A stretch of DNA of 64,000 bases, taken from the NCBI GenBank assembly GCA_049642465.1, contig JBAROV010000208.1:1-64000 (forward strand). The letters are read 5' to 3'. Positions 34,627 to 42,350 of this stretch are shown here, one piece after another. Origin of the DNA: CAWDPQ01 sp049642465 (lineage in GTDB: Bacteria; Acidobacteriota; Vicinamibacteria; Vicinamibacterales; 2-12-FULL-66-21). Position numbers and translations under genes: made by a program. The notes under the pieces are model-generated. The model did not search any database. It had not been told where the DNA came from and worked only from the letters and a program-made list of their open reading frames with translations. Each line of letters begins with the position of its first letter. Positions within the stretch are counted from its first letter, which is position 1.

Positions 34627-35488
34627 AGAAATAGAAGAATTTCGGCATCGTGCTCAACTCTTCCTTGAGGACCATCACGCGTTTGTGCTCGATGATGTAG
34701 CGGATCTCACTCTCGGGATCGAGCAGATTGCCGAACTTTCGGGCGCCGACTGGACACACCTCGACGCAGGCCGGATATCGGCCGGCGCGCACGCGTTGAA
34801 TGCAGAACGTGCATTTCTCGACGACACCTTTCGGCCGCGGCCGGTTGCCGAGGTAATGCATGGCCGGGTTCACTTCGCCTGTCGGGAGCGATGGTGTGCT
34901 CCAGTTGAAATGCCGCGCACCGTACGGGCACGCCGCCATGCAGCAACGGCACCCGATACACCAGTCGTAGTCGATCACCACGATGCCATCTTCTTCGGCC
35001 CAGGTTGCGCCGGTCGGGCAGACCTTCGTGCAGGGAGCATCCCTGCATTGCTGACAGGAAACGGGCATGTAGAAATGCCCTTCCTGAGGAACTTCGGACG
35101 GCTGGTAATAGGCGTCGGCGTGCGTGAAATCGACGCCATGCTCCTTGTCCATCTGCAGCACACGGATCCAATGGACCTGGGGATCGCGCGACTGGTTGTT
35201 CTCCGCGACGCACGCGTAGACGCAGCGGCGGCACCCAATGCACCGCGAGATGTCGAGCGCATACCCAAAGAGCACACCCGGCATCGGACCGGCGTCGGAG
35301 ACCGACACCTGCGTGCCGTACTTTGCGGAGTACTCGCGCTCCATGTCTCGCACCAGCTGCCGCAGGCGATCGGCGGGGACGTCGTGCAGCCGGCGCGGAC
35401 CGCACGCGGTCAGCACCCAACCGGCGGCGGCGGCAGCGGTGACCGTCGCGAATTTCCGCCGGCTGACCGCTACAGGCTTGTCATCCAC
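34616..35488 (-). CDS. Tat-exported ferredoxin lipoprotein (DsrO-like, module 1)
   Basis: A 290-residue four-cluster ferredoxin. The N-terminus has the Tat motif SRRKFATV and ends LTAC, a lipobox, so a Tat-exported lipoprotein is likely. All four Cys groups are complete: CIGCRRCVYAC, CQQCRDAPCTKVCP, CIGCRCCMAACP and CTFCIQRVRAGRYPACVEVCP. It pairs with the NrfD gene, which it overlaps by 11 bases, and the tetrahaem gene 30 bases upstream. It resembles DsrO/HmeA of Dsr/Hme complexes, but no dsrMKJ partners are present. Confidence 0.9.
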   Translation of the reverse strand: MDDKPVAVSRRKFATVTAAAAAGWVLTACGPRRLHDVPADRLRQLVRDMEREYSAKYGTQVSVSDAGPMPGVLFGYALDISRCIGCRRCVYACVAENNQSRDPQVHWIRVLQMDKEHGVDFTHADAYYQPSEVPQEGHFYMPVSCQQCRDAPCTKVCPTGATWAEEDGIVVIDYDWCIGCRCCMAACPYGARHFNWSTPSLPTGEVNPAMHYLGNRPRPKGVVEKCTFCIQRVRAGRYPACVEVCPVGARKFGNLLDPESEIRYIIEHKRVMVLKEELSTMPKFFYFYGT

Positions 35489-35518
35489 GGGATGCTCCCT
35501 CCCTCAGTACTCCCGCCG

Positions 35519-36094
35519 CTACGAGCCTGGCCGCATCGGCCGGTTCGGGGCCGGCTTTGGCGCGAGCGGCTTGAATCGTGGCTGGTGCGGACTGTGGCAG
35601 TGCACGCATAGCAAATAACCCTTCGGTCCATTCCACTGTCCGACCCGTCGGCCGTGAACACCGGCTCGCCAGTCGCGGTACTTCTCGCCGTGGCACTGGC
35701 CGCAGAGTTGATACGACTCCTCGAACGGCACCGGCTGGCCACCGGCAAGATGCAACCGGTCGCGATTGTCGGCGTCGTGGCAGTCGAGACACCACCGATG
35801 TTCCTCGTCGTGTTTCAGGATGATGTCATCGTGCGCGTCGACGAGTTGACGGCGCGTCCGGTTCGTCGGCAGGTCTTTTTCGTTGTGACACTCGGAACAG
35901 GGAAAAATACCCTCTGAAAACGGCGGCGGAGGCACTTCGACACGAAGGGAGGCCGAACCCGCTTGATCGTGCCCGGCCGCTGCCGCTCTGACCTCCGGTG
36001 CAGGCGCGTGGACCGGCGGGGGAGTCCGGCGAGTGACCTGCCATGAGATCGACCCGAGCAGCACACACGTCAAGATCAGCAGCCGTTTGCGCAT
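35519..36094 (-). CDS. Tetrahaem cytochrome c (module 1)
   Basis: A 191-residue exported protein (N-terminal hydrophobic segment about 4-20) with four CxxCH motifs: CSECH, CLDCH, CGQCH and CVHCH. A proline-rich linker follows the anchor. It lies 57 bases after the porin gene and directly before the module 1 ferredoxin, so the decahaem-porin-tetrahaem-ferredoxin-NrfD genes appear to be one transcript. It would link the quinol module to the outer-membrane conduit. Confidence 0.9.
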   Translation of the reverse strand: MRKRLLILTCVLLGSISWQVTRRTPPPVHAPAPEVRAAAAGHDQAGSASLRVEVPPPPFSEGIFPCSECHNEKDLPTNRTRRQLVDAHDDIILKHDEEHRWCLDCHDADNRDRLHLAGGQPVPFEESYQLCGQCHGEKYRDWRAGVHGRRVGQWNGPKGYLLCVHCHSPHQPRFKPLAPKPAPNRPMRPGS

Positions 36095-36151
36095 CAGTGC
36101 GAGCCCCCGCCGAATAGACGCCCCGGCTACCGCCTCGACGTGCGCGGCTCG

Positions 36152-38356
36152 TTACCAGAGATACGAAATCTTCAGCCAGCCGGTATGTGCGGTGTACGGT
36201 CGATACAAGTAGCCCGAGTAGATGGTCGCCGTGCCAATGCTGAGCGTGTCGATGGTTTTCGTGTTCAGCGAGAAATCATCGACGCGGTAGGCCTCGTACC
36301 AATAGACGACCCCGAGCGCGATGCGCGGCCTGATGAAGTACTGCACGTCGGCCCGCCCTCCGGTTATTCGATTGCGCAGCGGCGGGAGCTGCTGCAGCGA
36401 CGCCGGGGCGACGAAGGCGGTCGAGCCCAGGGGAAGCCCGTAGACATAGGTGGCTTTGCCGTCGGTCAGGTCGTAGCCGAGACGAATGTCGGTCTTCGGC
36501 AGCGTCTTCAGGCAGTCGATGCTCGCCGAGACGGTATTGACGGTGTCGTTCGAGTCGATCCACCAGTCGCGCGTCGGATCGGTGAATTGCGTGCTGGGCA
36601 GCGGGCTGGCCGTCCGCGAGTACTGATTGGCGGTGTACTTTTCACGGTCGTAGCTGACGCCAAAGTTGACGGTACTCACCGGCATCAGATCGAATCCGAC
36701 GCCGTAGCTGCGATTCCGGTTGTCGCGCAGGCCAAACCCCGTGTGCCGGTAATCGTCGCGGCCGGTGCCGAGCGTACCGTTCACACTCAGCCAGGCGACC
36801 GGTGCGACCGTCAACAGGCCGGTTACTCTCGATCGATCGCGGTCGGCGACGTCGAAATGCCGTGTCTCCGGCTGTTCGCCAACCTCGTCGAGCAGGTGCT
36901 CGTCCAGCGTTCCGCCGTCACGTCGCGAGAACTCATATTTCAGGCGCAACGTCACGTACTGGTTGCCGGTGCTGTCGACCGACATGCGGAAGACGTCCTC
37001 CGCGGTGTTTTCGAAGATCCGGTAGCTGCGCTCGGCATTCTCGCGACCGTAACCGGCACCGAAGGCGAGATAGCTCAGCGGCGTGAACGACGCGTCGAAA
37101 TCCACGGTGTGCCGTTTGACGCTGAGGGGCTCGCTCTCCCACGCGTTGCTGCTCGTCGTCCAGTCGCCGACCAGCGCGAAGGTGTCGAAGATCGGCGTCC
37201 GGTTCGCGTAGTCGTAGAAGCGGTACCGCGCGTTCAACCAGACGCTCTCCAACGGACGCGAGTTCAGGTCGTAGACCATCGAGACGACGTTGGCGCGAGC
37301 TTCGGCGCTGGCGCGCTCGAGCGGCGGCGCCACGAGCGCCGAGTTGATCGTCGGCGCGGCGAGCGGCTCGTTCTGATTGGCACGCCCGATCGAGATTGCG
37401 GCCGTCGCGCGAGTCTTGGCCGGCAGCTTGTAGGCGCCGTTGGCGACGAACGAGACGAGGCTGTTCGACGGCCACATCACCGCCAGCCCGCGGGCGGGCC
37501 CCGCGGAGATGTCGGTGATCCGCAGCGGGTTGTCGAACTGGACGGTCGGGATGCGGTTGTCGAACCAGGACGCGTTGATCCCGGCGCTGACCATCCCGCT
37601 CCGGTTGGCATACTCGACGCCGGCCCGGAAATCCGTCGTGCGGGTGTCCATGGGAATGCCGAGTTCCTGCGAGATACCTCCCCCGGGGGAGTTGAGCAGG
37701 CCGAAGCTCTGGAGATGGGTACCGTTTCGCTCGGTGTTCCGCAACTTCAGGATGAAATCGACCTCCTTGTTGGCCGTGTACGTGAGATCAAGCGCCGCCA
37801 CGTCGCGACGGCTGCGCATATCGAACGCTTTCGCCCGTGACACCGCATCGGCGAGCGCGAGCGTCCGGTCCTGGATGCCACGCTGGATTGCGTCGTCCAC
37901 ATCGAGGACACCTCCCCCGAGATTGTTCTGCAGCGAGCGCGTATCCTCGCTGATAAAGAGCGGAATCTGATCCCAGGTGAACTTTGCCTTCACCTTGCCG
38001 ATCGATTCGAACTCCCCCGAGAACCGCTGGTCGCGATAGCCGACATTGCGTGCCTCGCCGAGGAAGACCCAGCGCTCGGTTTCCTTGCCGAGCCGGAAGC
38101 GATCGACAAAGGCCCCCTGGCGCAGATCGCGAAAGCGGTTGTAGCGCGCCGCATCACCGCTGACGTTGTCGCTTCGGAAGCCGAAGTCGATGCGGCCGAT
38201 GGCGGGCACATCACTCGGCGCCGACTCGACCGGCGACGACTGCGCAACCTTTGGTGTCGGCGCCTGGGAAGGCGCCTGGTTCTCCTGCTGGCCCGCCGCT
38301 GGCACGGCAAGGGTCAGCAAGAGCGCTGCGATCAGACTTCCCGTTCTGGTGCGCAC
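36152..38356 (-). CDS. MtrB/PioB-family outer-membrane porin (conduit 1)
   Basis: A 734-residue beta-barrel protein with a signal peptide (about 1-22, ending AAGQ), a linker, and repeating alternating strands with many R/D/Y residues up to the terminal aromatic YLW. The motifs IDFGFRSDNVSGDAARYNRF, FTWDQIPLFIS and the C-terminal SGYLYRPYTAHTGWLK match MtrB/PioB porins, which encase a decahaem cytochrome. The paralogue at 57075 has the same length (734) and the same FTWDQIP and GYLYRPYTA-type motifs. It lies 16 bases after the decahaem gene. Confidence 0.9.
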   Translation of the reverse strand: MRTRTGSLIAALLLTLAVPAAGQQENQAPSQAPTPKVAQSSPVESAPSDVPAIGRIDFGFRSDNVSGDAARYNRFRDLRQGAFVDRFRLGKETERWVFLGEARNVGYRDQRFSGEFESIGKVKAKFTWDQIPLFISEDTRSLQNNLGGGVLDVDDAIQRGIQDRTLALADAVSRAKAFDMRSRRDVAALDLTYTANKEVDFILKLRNTERNGTHLQSFGLLNSPGGGISQELGIPMDTRTTDFRAGVEYANRSGMVSAGINASWFDNRIPTVQFDNPLRITDISAGPARGLAVMWPSNSLVSFVANGAYKLPAKTRATAAISIGRANQNEPLAAPTINSALVAPPLERASAEARANVVSMVYDLNSRPLESVWLNARYRFYDYANRTPIFDTFALVGDWTTSSNAWESEPLSVKRHTVDFDASFTPLSYLAFGAGYGRENAERSYRIFENTAEDVFRMSVDSTGNQYVTLRLKYEFSRRDGGTLDEHLLDEVGEQPETRHFDVADRDRSRVTGLLTVAPVAWLSVNGTLGTGRDDYRHTGFGLRDNRNRSYGVGFDLMPVSTVNFGVSYDREKYTANQYSRTASPLPSTQFTDPTRDWWIDSNDTVNTVSASIDCLKTLPKTDIRLGYDLTDGKATYVYGLPLGSTAFVAPASLQQLPPLRNRITGGRADVQYFIRPRIALGVVYWYEAYRVDDFSLNTKTIDTLSIGTATIYSGYLYRPYTAHTGWLKISYLW

Positions 38357-38372
38357 TTCAATCCTCCTGCGG

Positions 38373-39383
38373 CTACCGGACGAAGACCTTGCCTGAACTC
38401 GGATGATTCGAACCGTGGATCTGCGAGTGGCAGTTCAGACAGGCGCGACCCACGACACGGTTGCTCTTGTTGACCGCCACTTGCGTGTTGTCGTAGATCG
38501 TCGCGGGGTGGCGGCTATGGATGTGACACCGCTGGCAGAGCATCGGCGGTTTTGCGACCAGCATCCGGTCGTTGTTCGATCCGTGCGGATCGTGACAGGT
38601 GACGCAGCTCTCGCGTCCCGGCGCGTGTTCCCACAAGAACGGTCCGCGTTTTTCCGCGTGGCAGGTCGAGCAGGCTTCGTTGATCGAGTTGCCTTCGCGG
38701 AGCATCTTCACATTCTGCGAGCCGTGCGGGTTGTGGCACGTCGTGCACTCCATCTTGCCCTCGCGCACCGGCATGTGCGCGGAGCGATGCAGCTTGCTGA
38801 CCTGTGTCTTGTGACACTGGACGCAGGTTTCCGTCTGGTTGACTTTCTTGAGTTGCGCCGTCTCGGACTTTGGCTCGTGCACGCTGTGGCACGTCGCGCA
38901 GGAAATGTTTCGCGAATCGTGCTTGCCGCCGGCCCACTGGTTGTGCTCGCTCCGCGTGTGGCAGGTCGTGCACAGTTCGCTGACCTGACGCGGCTTCAGC
39001 TTCGCCGGGTTGCCGATCGGTCCTTCGCCGTCGGTGTCCACGTGCTGTTTCCCCGGACCATGACAGGTCTCGCACGTCTCCGCAGCCGCCGGCGTCCGGG
39101 GGTTGCGCGCTCGCCCGTGTGGGCTGTTGTGATACCCCTTGCTCTGGTCCTCGTGACAGTCCAGGCAGGCGGTTTCACCGACATATCCACTCGCTGCGGC
39201 CACGGACTGATTCGCGGGAACAGGTGATGCCGGCGGGGTGGGGGTGGCTTTGACGCCGAGCTCCACGGCAGCGGCCTGCTGATCGCTCGTCGTCGCGCTC
39301 AGTCCGAGAACGACGCCGAGCCAGATCACAACGGCCGCGGCAATGGCGGCGGCAGGACGGCGGGTTCGCAACACGCGACCCAT
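38373..39383 (-). CDS. Decahaem cytochrome c, DmsE/MtrA family (conduit 1)
   Basis: A 336-residue periplasmic decahaem cytochrome. It has a signal peptide (about 1-32) and ten CxxCH motifs in order: CLDCH, CETCH, CTTCH, CATCH, CVQCH, CTTCH, CSTCH, CVTCH, CQRCH and CLNCH. The length and haem number fit MtrA/PioA/DmsE, which sit inside an MtrB-type porin and pass electrons across the outer membrane. No outer-surface decahaem (MtrC-like) gene is present. ATG 39383 follows AGGAGG. A sigma-54-type promoter and palindrome lie upstream. Confidence 0.94.
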   Translation of the reverse strand: MGRVLRTRRPAAAIAAAVVIWLGVVLGLSATTSDQQAAAVELGVKATPTPPASPVPANQSVAAASGYVGETACLDCHEDQSKGYHNSPHGRARNPRTPAAAETCETCHGPGKQHVDTDGEGPIGNPAKLKPRQVSELCTTCHTRSEHNQWAGGKHDSRNISCATCHSVHEPKSETAQLKKVNQTETCVQCHKTQVSKLHRSAHMPVREGKMECTTCHNPHGSQNVKMLREGNSINEACSTCHAEKRGPFLWEHAPGRESCVTCHDPHGSNNDRMLVAKPPMLCQRCHIHSRHPATIYDNTQVAVNKSNRVVGRACLNCHSQIHGSNHPSSGKVFVR

Positions 39384-39483
39384 GAATCCTCCTTGCGCGG
39401 GCGACGACCGCCCCGCGTGCGCCACTAACGTCAGCACAGAGCGGGACTCGATCGCTCCTACGTCACCGATCGCCCCTCAGCCG

Positions 39484-39499
39484 AGCAAGGAACATGCCC
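39484..39499 (-). promoter_or_regulatory. Predicted sigma-54 promoter of conduit 1
   Basis: Minus strand reads GGGCATGTTCCTTGCT, nearly the consensus (GGCAtG at -24, TTGCT at -12). Predicted start near 39474, with a 91-base leader to the decahaem ATG. Confidence 0.6.
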
Positions 39500-39594
39500 C
39501 AGTCAAACCTGTGAAAATGCAGCAACTTCCCAGAAGATGCCGCGCCCGGCCGACGGGATTCCGGCGCGGCGTGGCGTTTGCGGTGAGGCGCGGC

Positions 39595-39608
39595 GGCGGA
39601 AATCCGCC
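39595..39608. promoter_or_regulatory. Palindromic activator site GGCGGAAATCCGCC
   Basis: A perfect 14-bp palindrome with the CGGAAATCCG core, about 127 bp upstream of the predicted conduit 1 start and 11 bases past the sigma-54 activator stop. Confidence 0.5.
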
Positions 39609-39619
39609 AGGCCTCGTCG

Positions 39620-40663
39620 TTACTCGTACTGCTGGAGATGTTCGAGGGAAAGCTTGCGGATTCGATCGCCGAGGGTGGAGCGCTTGATGCGAAGCAGTTC
39701 CGCCGCCTTGGACTTGTTTCCGTGGCTGGCCTTCAGCGCCCAGGTAATGAGTTGCGTCTCGACTTCGTGCAGCCGCTCGTCGAGCGAGACCGACGCGCAC
39801 GATGGTGACAACTCCGCCACTCGCGACGGCTCCTGCTTTTGGGCGTCGAGCAGCACACTCGCAGGCATGCACGCGCATCGAACGGTGTCGCAGTTGCACG
39901 TCTGCGCAATCCGTTCGCAGGCGTTCTCGAGTTCGCGCACGTTGCCGGGCCAACTGTAGCGGAGAAATGCCTCCCTCACCGTCGCCGACAGCTCCGGAAC
40001 TCGACCTGTCCGCGCCTCGAAGAACCGCCGCATGAAGTGATCCGTCAGGAGCGGGATGTCCTCCCGGCGTTCGCGCAGCGGTGGGAGCCAGATTGGCAGG
40101 ACGTTGAGCCGGTAGTACAAATCTCCCCGGAATTTTCCATCGGCGACCATTTGGCGCAGGCTGCGCTTCGATCCCGTAATGACGCGAACGTCGATGGGAA
40201 TCTGTCGGGTCCCGCCCACGCGTTCAACGACGCGCTGCTGGATGACCCGCAGCAGCTTCACCTGCACTGACGGTGGCACGTCGTCGATGTCATCGAGAAA
40301 GATGGTGCCCCCGTCCGCAATTTCGAACCGTCCCGGCCGATCCTTGATGGCGCCGGTAAATGAACCGCGCTCGTGGCCGAACAATTCAGACTCAATCAGG
40401 GTTTCCGTCAGCACGGCGCAGCTCACGGGAACAAACGGCCGGCCGCGCCTGGAGCTCGATTCGTGGATCAGGTTTGCGATGGTCTCCTTACCGGTGCCCG
40501 TCTCCCCGATGATGAGGACGTTGCTCTCGCTCGTTCGAATGACCCGAATGAATTCGAGCACCGCGCGCATGCGTCGGCTGGATCCGACCACGATCGGATC
40601 GACGGCTCGGCATTCACCAGGCGGCGATGCGGACGCGACTCCCGCGCGGGCCCTGTTCTCCAT
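39620..40663 (-). CDS. Sigma-54 activator without sensor domain, with cysteine cluster (EBP1)
   Basis: A 347-residue enhancer-binding protein. The AAA+ domain has Walker A GETGTGKE (53-60), the sigma-54 loop GSFTGA (100-105, Ser in place of the usual Ala) and Walker B IFLDDIDD. The C-terminal Fis-type helix-turn-helix includes NKSKAAELLRIKRSTLGDRI. There is no receiver, GAF or PAS domain. Between AAA+ and HTH lie Cys249, 256, 258, 263 and 265, recalling the oxygen/iron-sensing cysteines of NifA. ATG 40663 is used, but the predicted sigma-54 start near 40667 leaves almost no leader. It is divergent from hemN. Confidence 0.88.
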   Translation of the reverse strand: MENRARAGVASASPPGECRAVDPIVVGSSRRMRAVLEFIRVIRTSESNVLIIGETGTGKETIANLIHESSSRRGRPFVPVSCAVLTETLIESELFGHERGSFTGAIKDRPGRFEIADGGTIFLDDIDDVPPSVQVKLLRVIQQRVVERVGGTRQIPIDVRVITGSKRSLRQMVADGKFRGDLYYRLNVLPIWLPPLRERREDIPLLTDHFMRRFFEARTGRVPELSATVREAFLRYSWPGNVRELENACERIAQTCNCDTVRCACMPASVLLDAQKQEPSRVAELSPSCASVSLDERLHEVETQLITWALKASHGNKSKAAELLRIKRSTLGDRIRKLSLEHLQQYE

Positions 40664-40677
40664 TGATTGGCGCGTAC

Positions 40678-40693
40678 CGCAACGTCGGTGCCA
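40678..40693 (-). promoter_or_regulatory. Predicted sigma-54 promoter of EBP1
   Basis: Minus strand reads TGGCACCGACGTTGCG: TGGCAC at -24, TTGC at -12 and GG-N10-GC spacing. This suggests the activator gene is itself sigma-54 dependent. Confidence 0.55.
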
Positions 40694-40798
40694 GCCTCCA
40701 GAGCCCCGTGCCGACAAGTCGTGACCGGCACAATCTCAAAGATTCGCAGCGGATGCGAGAGTTGCGATCTTCGCGCCAGGGGAGCCTTGACCGGGAGC

Positions 40799-40814
40799 CG
40801 CCGGATTTCCGGCA
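40799..40814. promoter_or_regulatory. Palindromic activator site between EBP1 and hemN
   Basis: The minus strand reads TGCCGGAAATCCGGCG, matching the common core in 15 of 16 bases. It sits between two divergent sigma-54-type promoters, about 116 bp from the predicted hemN start and 139 bp from the EBP1 start. The rest of 40664-40961 shows no gene. Confidence 0.6.
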
Positions 40815-40896
40815 GCCCGGCGAAACCCGGTAACGGATTCTGCGCGGATCGGGCGCAAACGGCCGGTTTTCGCCGCCAGATTGCATCAAATACCAG

Positions 40897-40912
40897 CGGC
40901 ACGCAGTTTGGT
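40897..40912 (+). promoter_or_regulatory. Possible sigma-54 promoter of hemNHY
   Basis: CGGCACGCAGTTTGGT has a perfect -24 (GGCACG) and TTGG in place of TTGC at -12. Predicted start near 40923, which favours the GTG at 40962 as hemN start. Confidence 0.4.
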
Positions 40913-40961
40913 GATCGCAATCGGCATGGCCATTCTCGAGACGGCGTCGCTCGGAGCTGCC

Positions 40962-42344
40962 GTGCCTGGCGATACCGCCACCCTCATTCAGCAGTACGAC
41001 CGACCGGGCCCTCGATACACCTCGTATCCGACCGCGGTTGAGTTCCATACCGGTTTCGACGGGGGTTCGTACCTGGAGCGATTGGCGGACGCGTCAACCC
41101 ACATTGAGGAGCCGCTCTCGCTCTACGTCCACCTGCCATTCTGCGCGGAACGATGCACCTACTGCGGGTGCACGATGATCGCGACGCGCTCGCACGATGT
41201 CGCCGCCCGCTACCTCGGATACCTCGAACGCGAGCTCGTCATGCTCGCACAACACCTTGGTCCGCGGCGGCACGTCGTCCAGCATCACTGGGGAGGTGGC
41301 ACGCCCACCTATCTGAGTCCGGCGGAAATCGCCCGGCTGCACGAGTTCATCAGCTCCAATTTTGATGTCGATCGCGGGGCCGAGCAGGCTATCGAGATCG
41401 ACCCGCGGGTGACGACTCGCGAACAACTCTCGCTCCTGCGTTCCCTTGGATTCAATCGGCTCTCCATGGGCGTTCAGGACTTCAATCCCGCCGTCCAGGA
41501 GGCCATCGGACGGCGGCAATCCGAAGCCGCAACCCGCGAGCTCTACGCGTGTGCCCGCACACTTCGCTTCGATTCGATCAACCTCGATCTGATCTACGGA
41601 TTGCCCCGTCAAACGCGCGAGACATTCGCGGAGACGCTGCGCTCGGTCGTGGAGATGGCGCCCGATCGGATCGCGGTGTACTCGTACGCCCACGTGCCGT
41701 GGCTCCGTCCTCATCAGAAACTGATTGACGTTTCGGCCCTGCCAGGCCCGGCGCTGAAGTTCGAATTGATTGGCGCGGCGATAGACGCGTTCGAGGCGGC
41801 CGGTTACGTCTCCATCGGCATGGACCACTTCGCCCGCCGGGACGACGATCTGGCGATTGCGATGGCCGAACGCAGTCTCCATCGCAACTTCATGGGATAC
41901 ACGACGCGGCCCGCGACTGACATGGTCGGCGTCGGGCTCTCGGCCATTGGCGATCTTCGCGGAGCGTATGCGCAAAACGCGAAGAAACTGACCACCTACT
42001 ATGCGGCGTTGGATGCCGATCGCTTTCCCATCGAACGCGGTTACCTCCTGAACCCGGACGATCGTGTTCGGCGCCAGGTCATCACTGAGCTCATGTGCAA
42101 CTTCCGCGTCGAACGCGCAGCAATCGCTCGCAGGTTCGATATCGACTTTGACACGTATTTCGCGGCGGAACTGTCCGCCCTCGAAGCGCCAGGCGGCCCG
42201 GCACGAGATGGCTTCGTCATCATCACACCGGACGGCCTCGAGGTCACCGCCCCAGGGCGGCGATTCGTGCGCGCGATTTCAATGGCCTTCGATCGGTACC
42301 TCGCGTCACACCAGGCATCGCCGACCTTTTCCCGGACGATCTGA
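40962..42344 (+). CDS. hemN: Oxygen-independent coproporphyrinogen III dehydrogenase
   Basis: A radical-SAM enzyme of 460 residues from GTG 40962 (CGGAG five bases upstream). An ATG at 40926 is an alternative without a site. The motif CAERCTYCGC gives the CxxxCxxC cluster plus the extra Cys typical of true HemN. Y-D-RPGPRYTSYPTA at the N-terminus is also diagnostic. It converts coproporphyrinogen III to protoporphyrinogen IX without oxygen. It heads a unit with hemH and hemY, which gives the last three steps of haem synthesis. Confidence 0.94.
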   Translation: MPGDTATLIQQYDRPGPRYTSYPTAVEFHTGFDGGSYLERLADASTHIEEPLSLYVHLPFCAERCTYCGCTMIATRSHDVAARYLGYLERELVMLAQHLGPRRHVVQHHWGGGTPTYLSPAEIARLHEFISSNFDVDRGAEQAIEIDPRVTTREQLSLLRSLGFNRLSMGVQDFNPAVQEAIGRRQSEAATRELYACARTLRFDSINLDLIYGLPRQTRETFAETLRSVVEMAPDRIAVYSYAHVPWLRPHQKLIDVSALPGPALKFELIGAAIDAFEAAGYVSIGMDHFARRDDDLAIAMAERSLHRNFMGYTTRPATDMVGVGLSAIGDLRGAYAQNAKKLTTYYAALDADRFPIERGYLLNPDDRVRRQVITELMCNFRVERAAIARRFDIDFDTYFAAELSALEAPGGPARDGFVIITPDGLEVTAPGRRFVRAISMAFDRYLASHQASPTFSRTI

Positions 42345-42350
42345 GGACCT

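Noticed and set aside
28619..36094. Alternative complex III (ActABCDEF)
   Set aside because: No ActB-like molybdopterin/ferredoxin fusion, no ActD and no paired NrfD genes in the Act order. The two modules are simple tetrahaem/ferredoxin/NrfD sets.
33319..36094. A sulphate-reduction DsrMKJOP complex
   Set aside because: Only O- and P-like subunits are present. No DsrM, DsrK or dissimilatory sulphite reductase genes are in the window.
36140..37840. A 566-codon plus-strand open frame
   Set aside because: Antisense to the MtrB/PioB porin, whose signal peptide, barrel pattern and paralogue are clear. The antisense product has no recognisable domain.
39620..40663. EBP1 as NifA with nearby nitrogen-fixation genes
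   Set aside because: There is no GAF domain and no nif structural genes in the window. The similarity is limited to linker cysteines and the common AAA+ fold.
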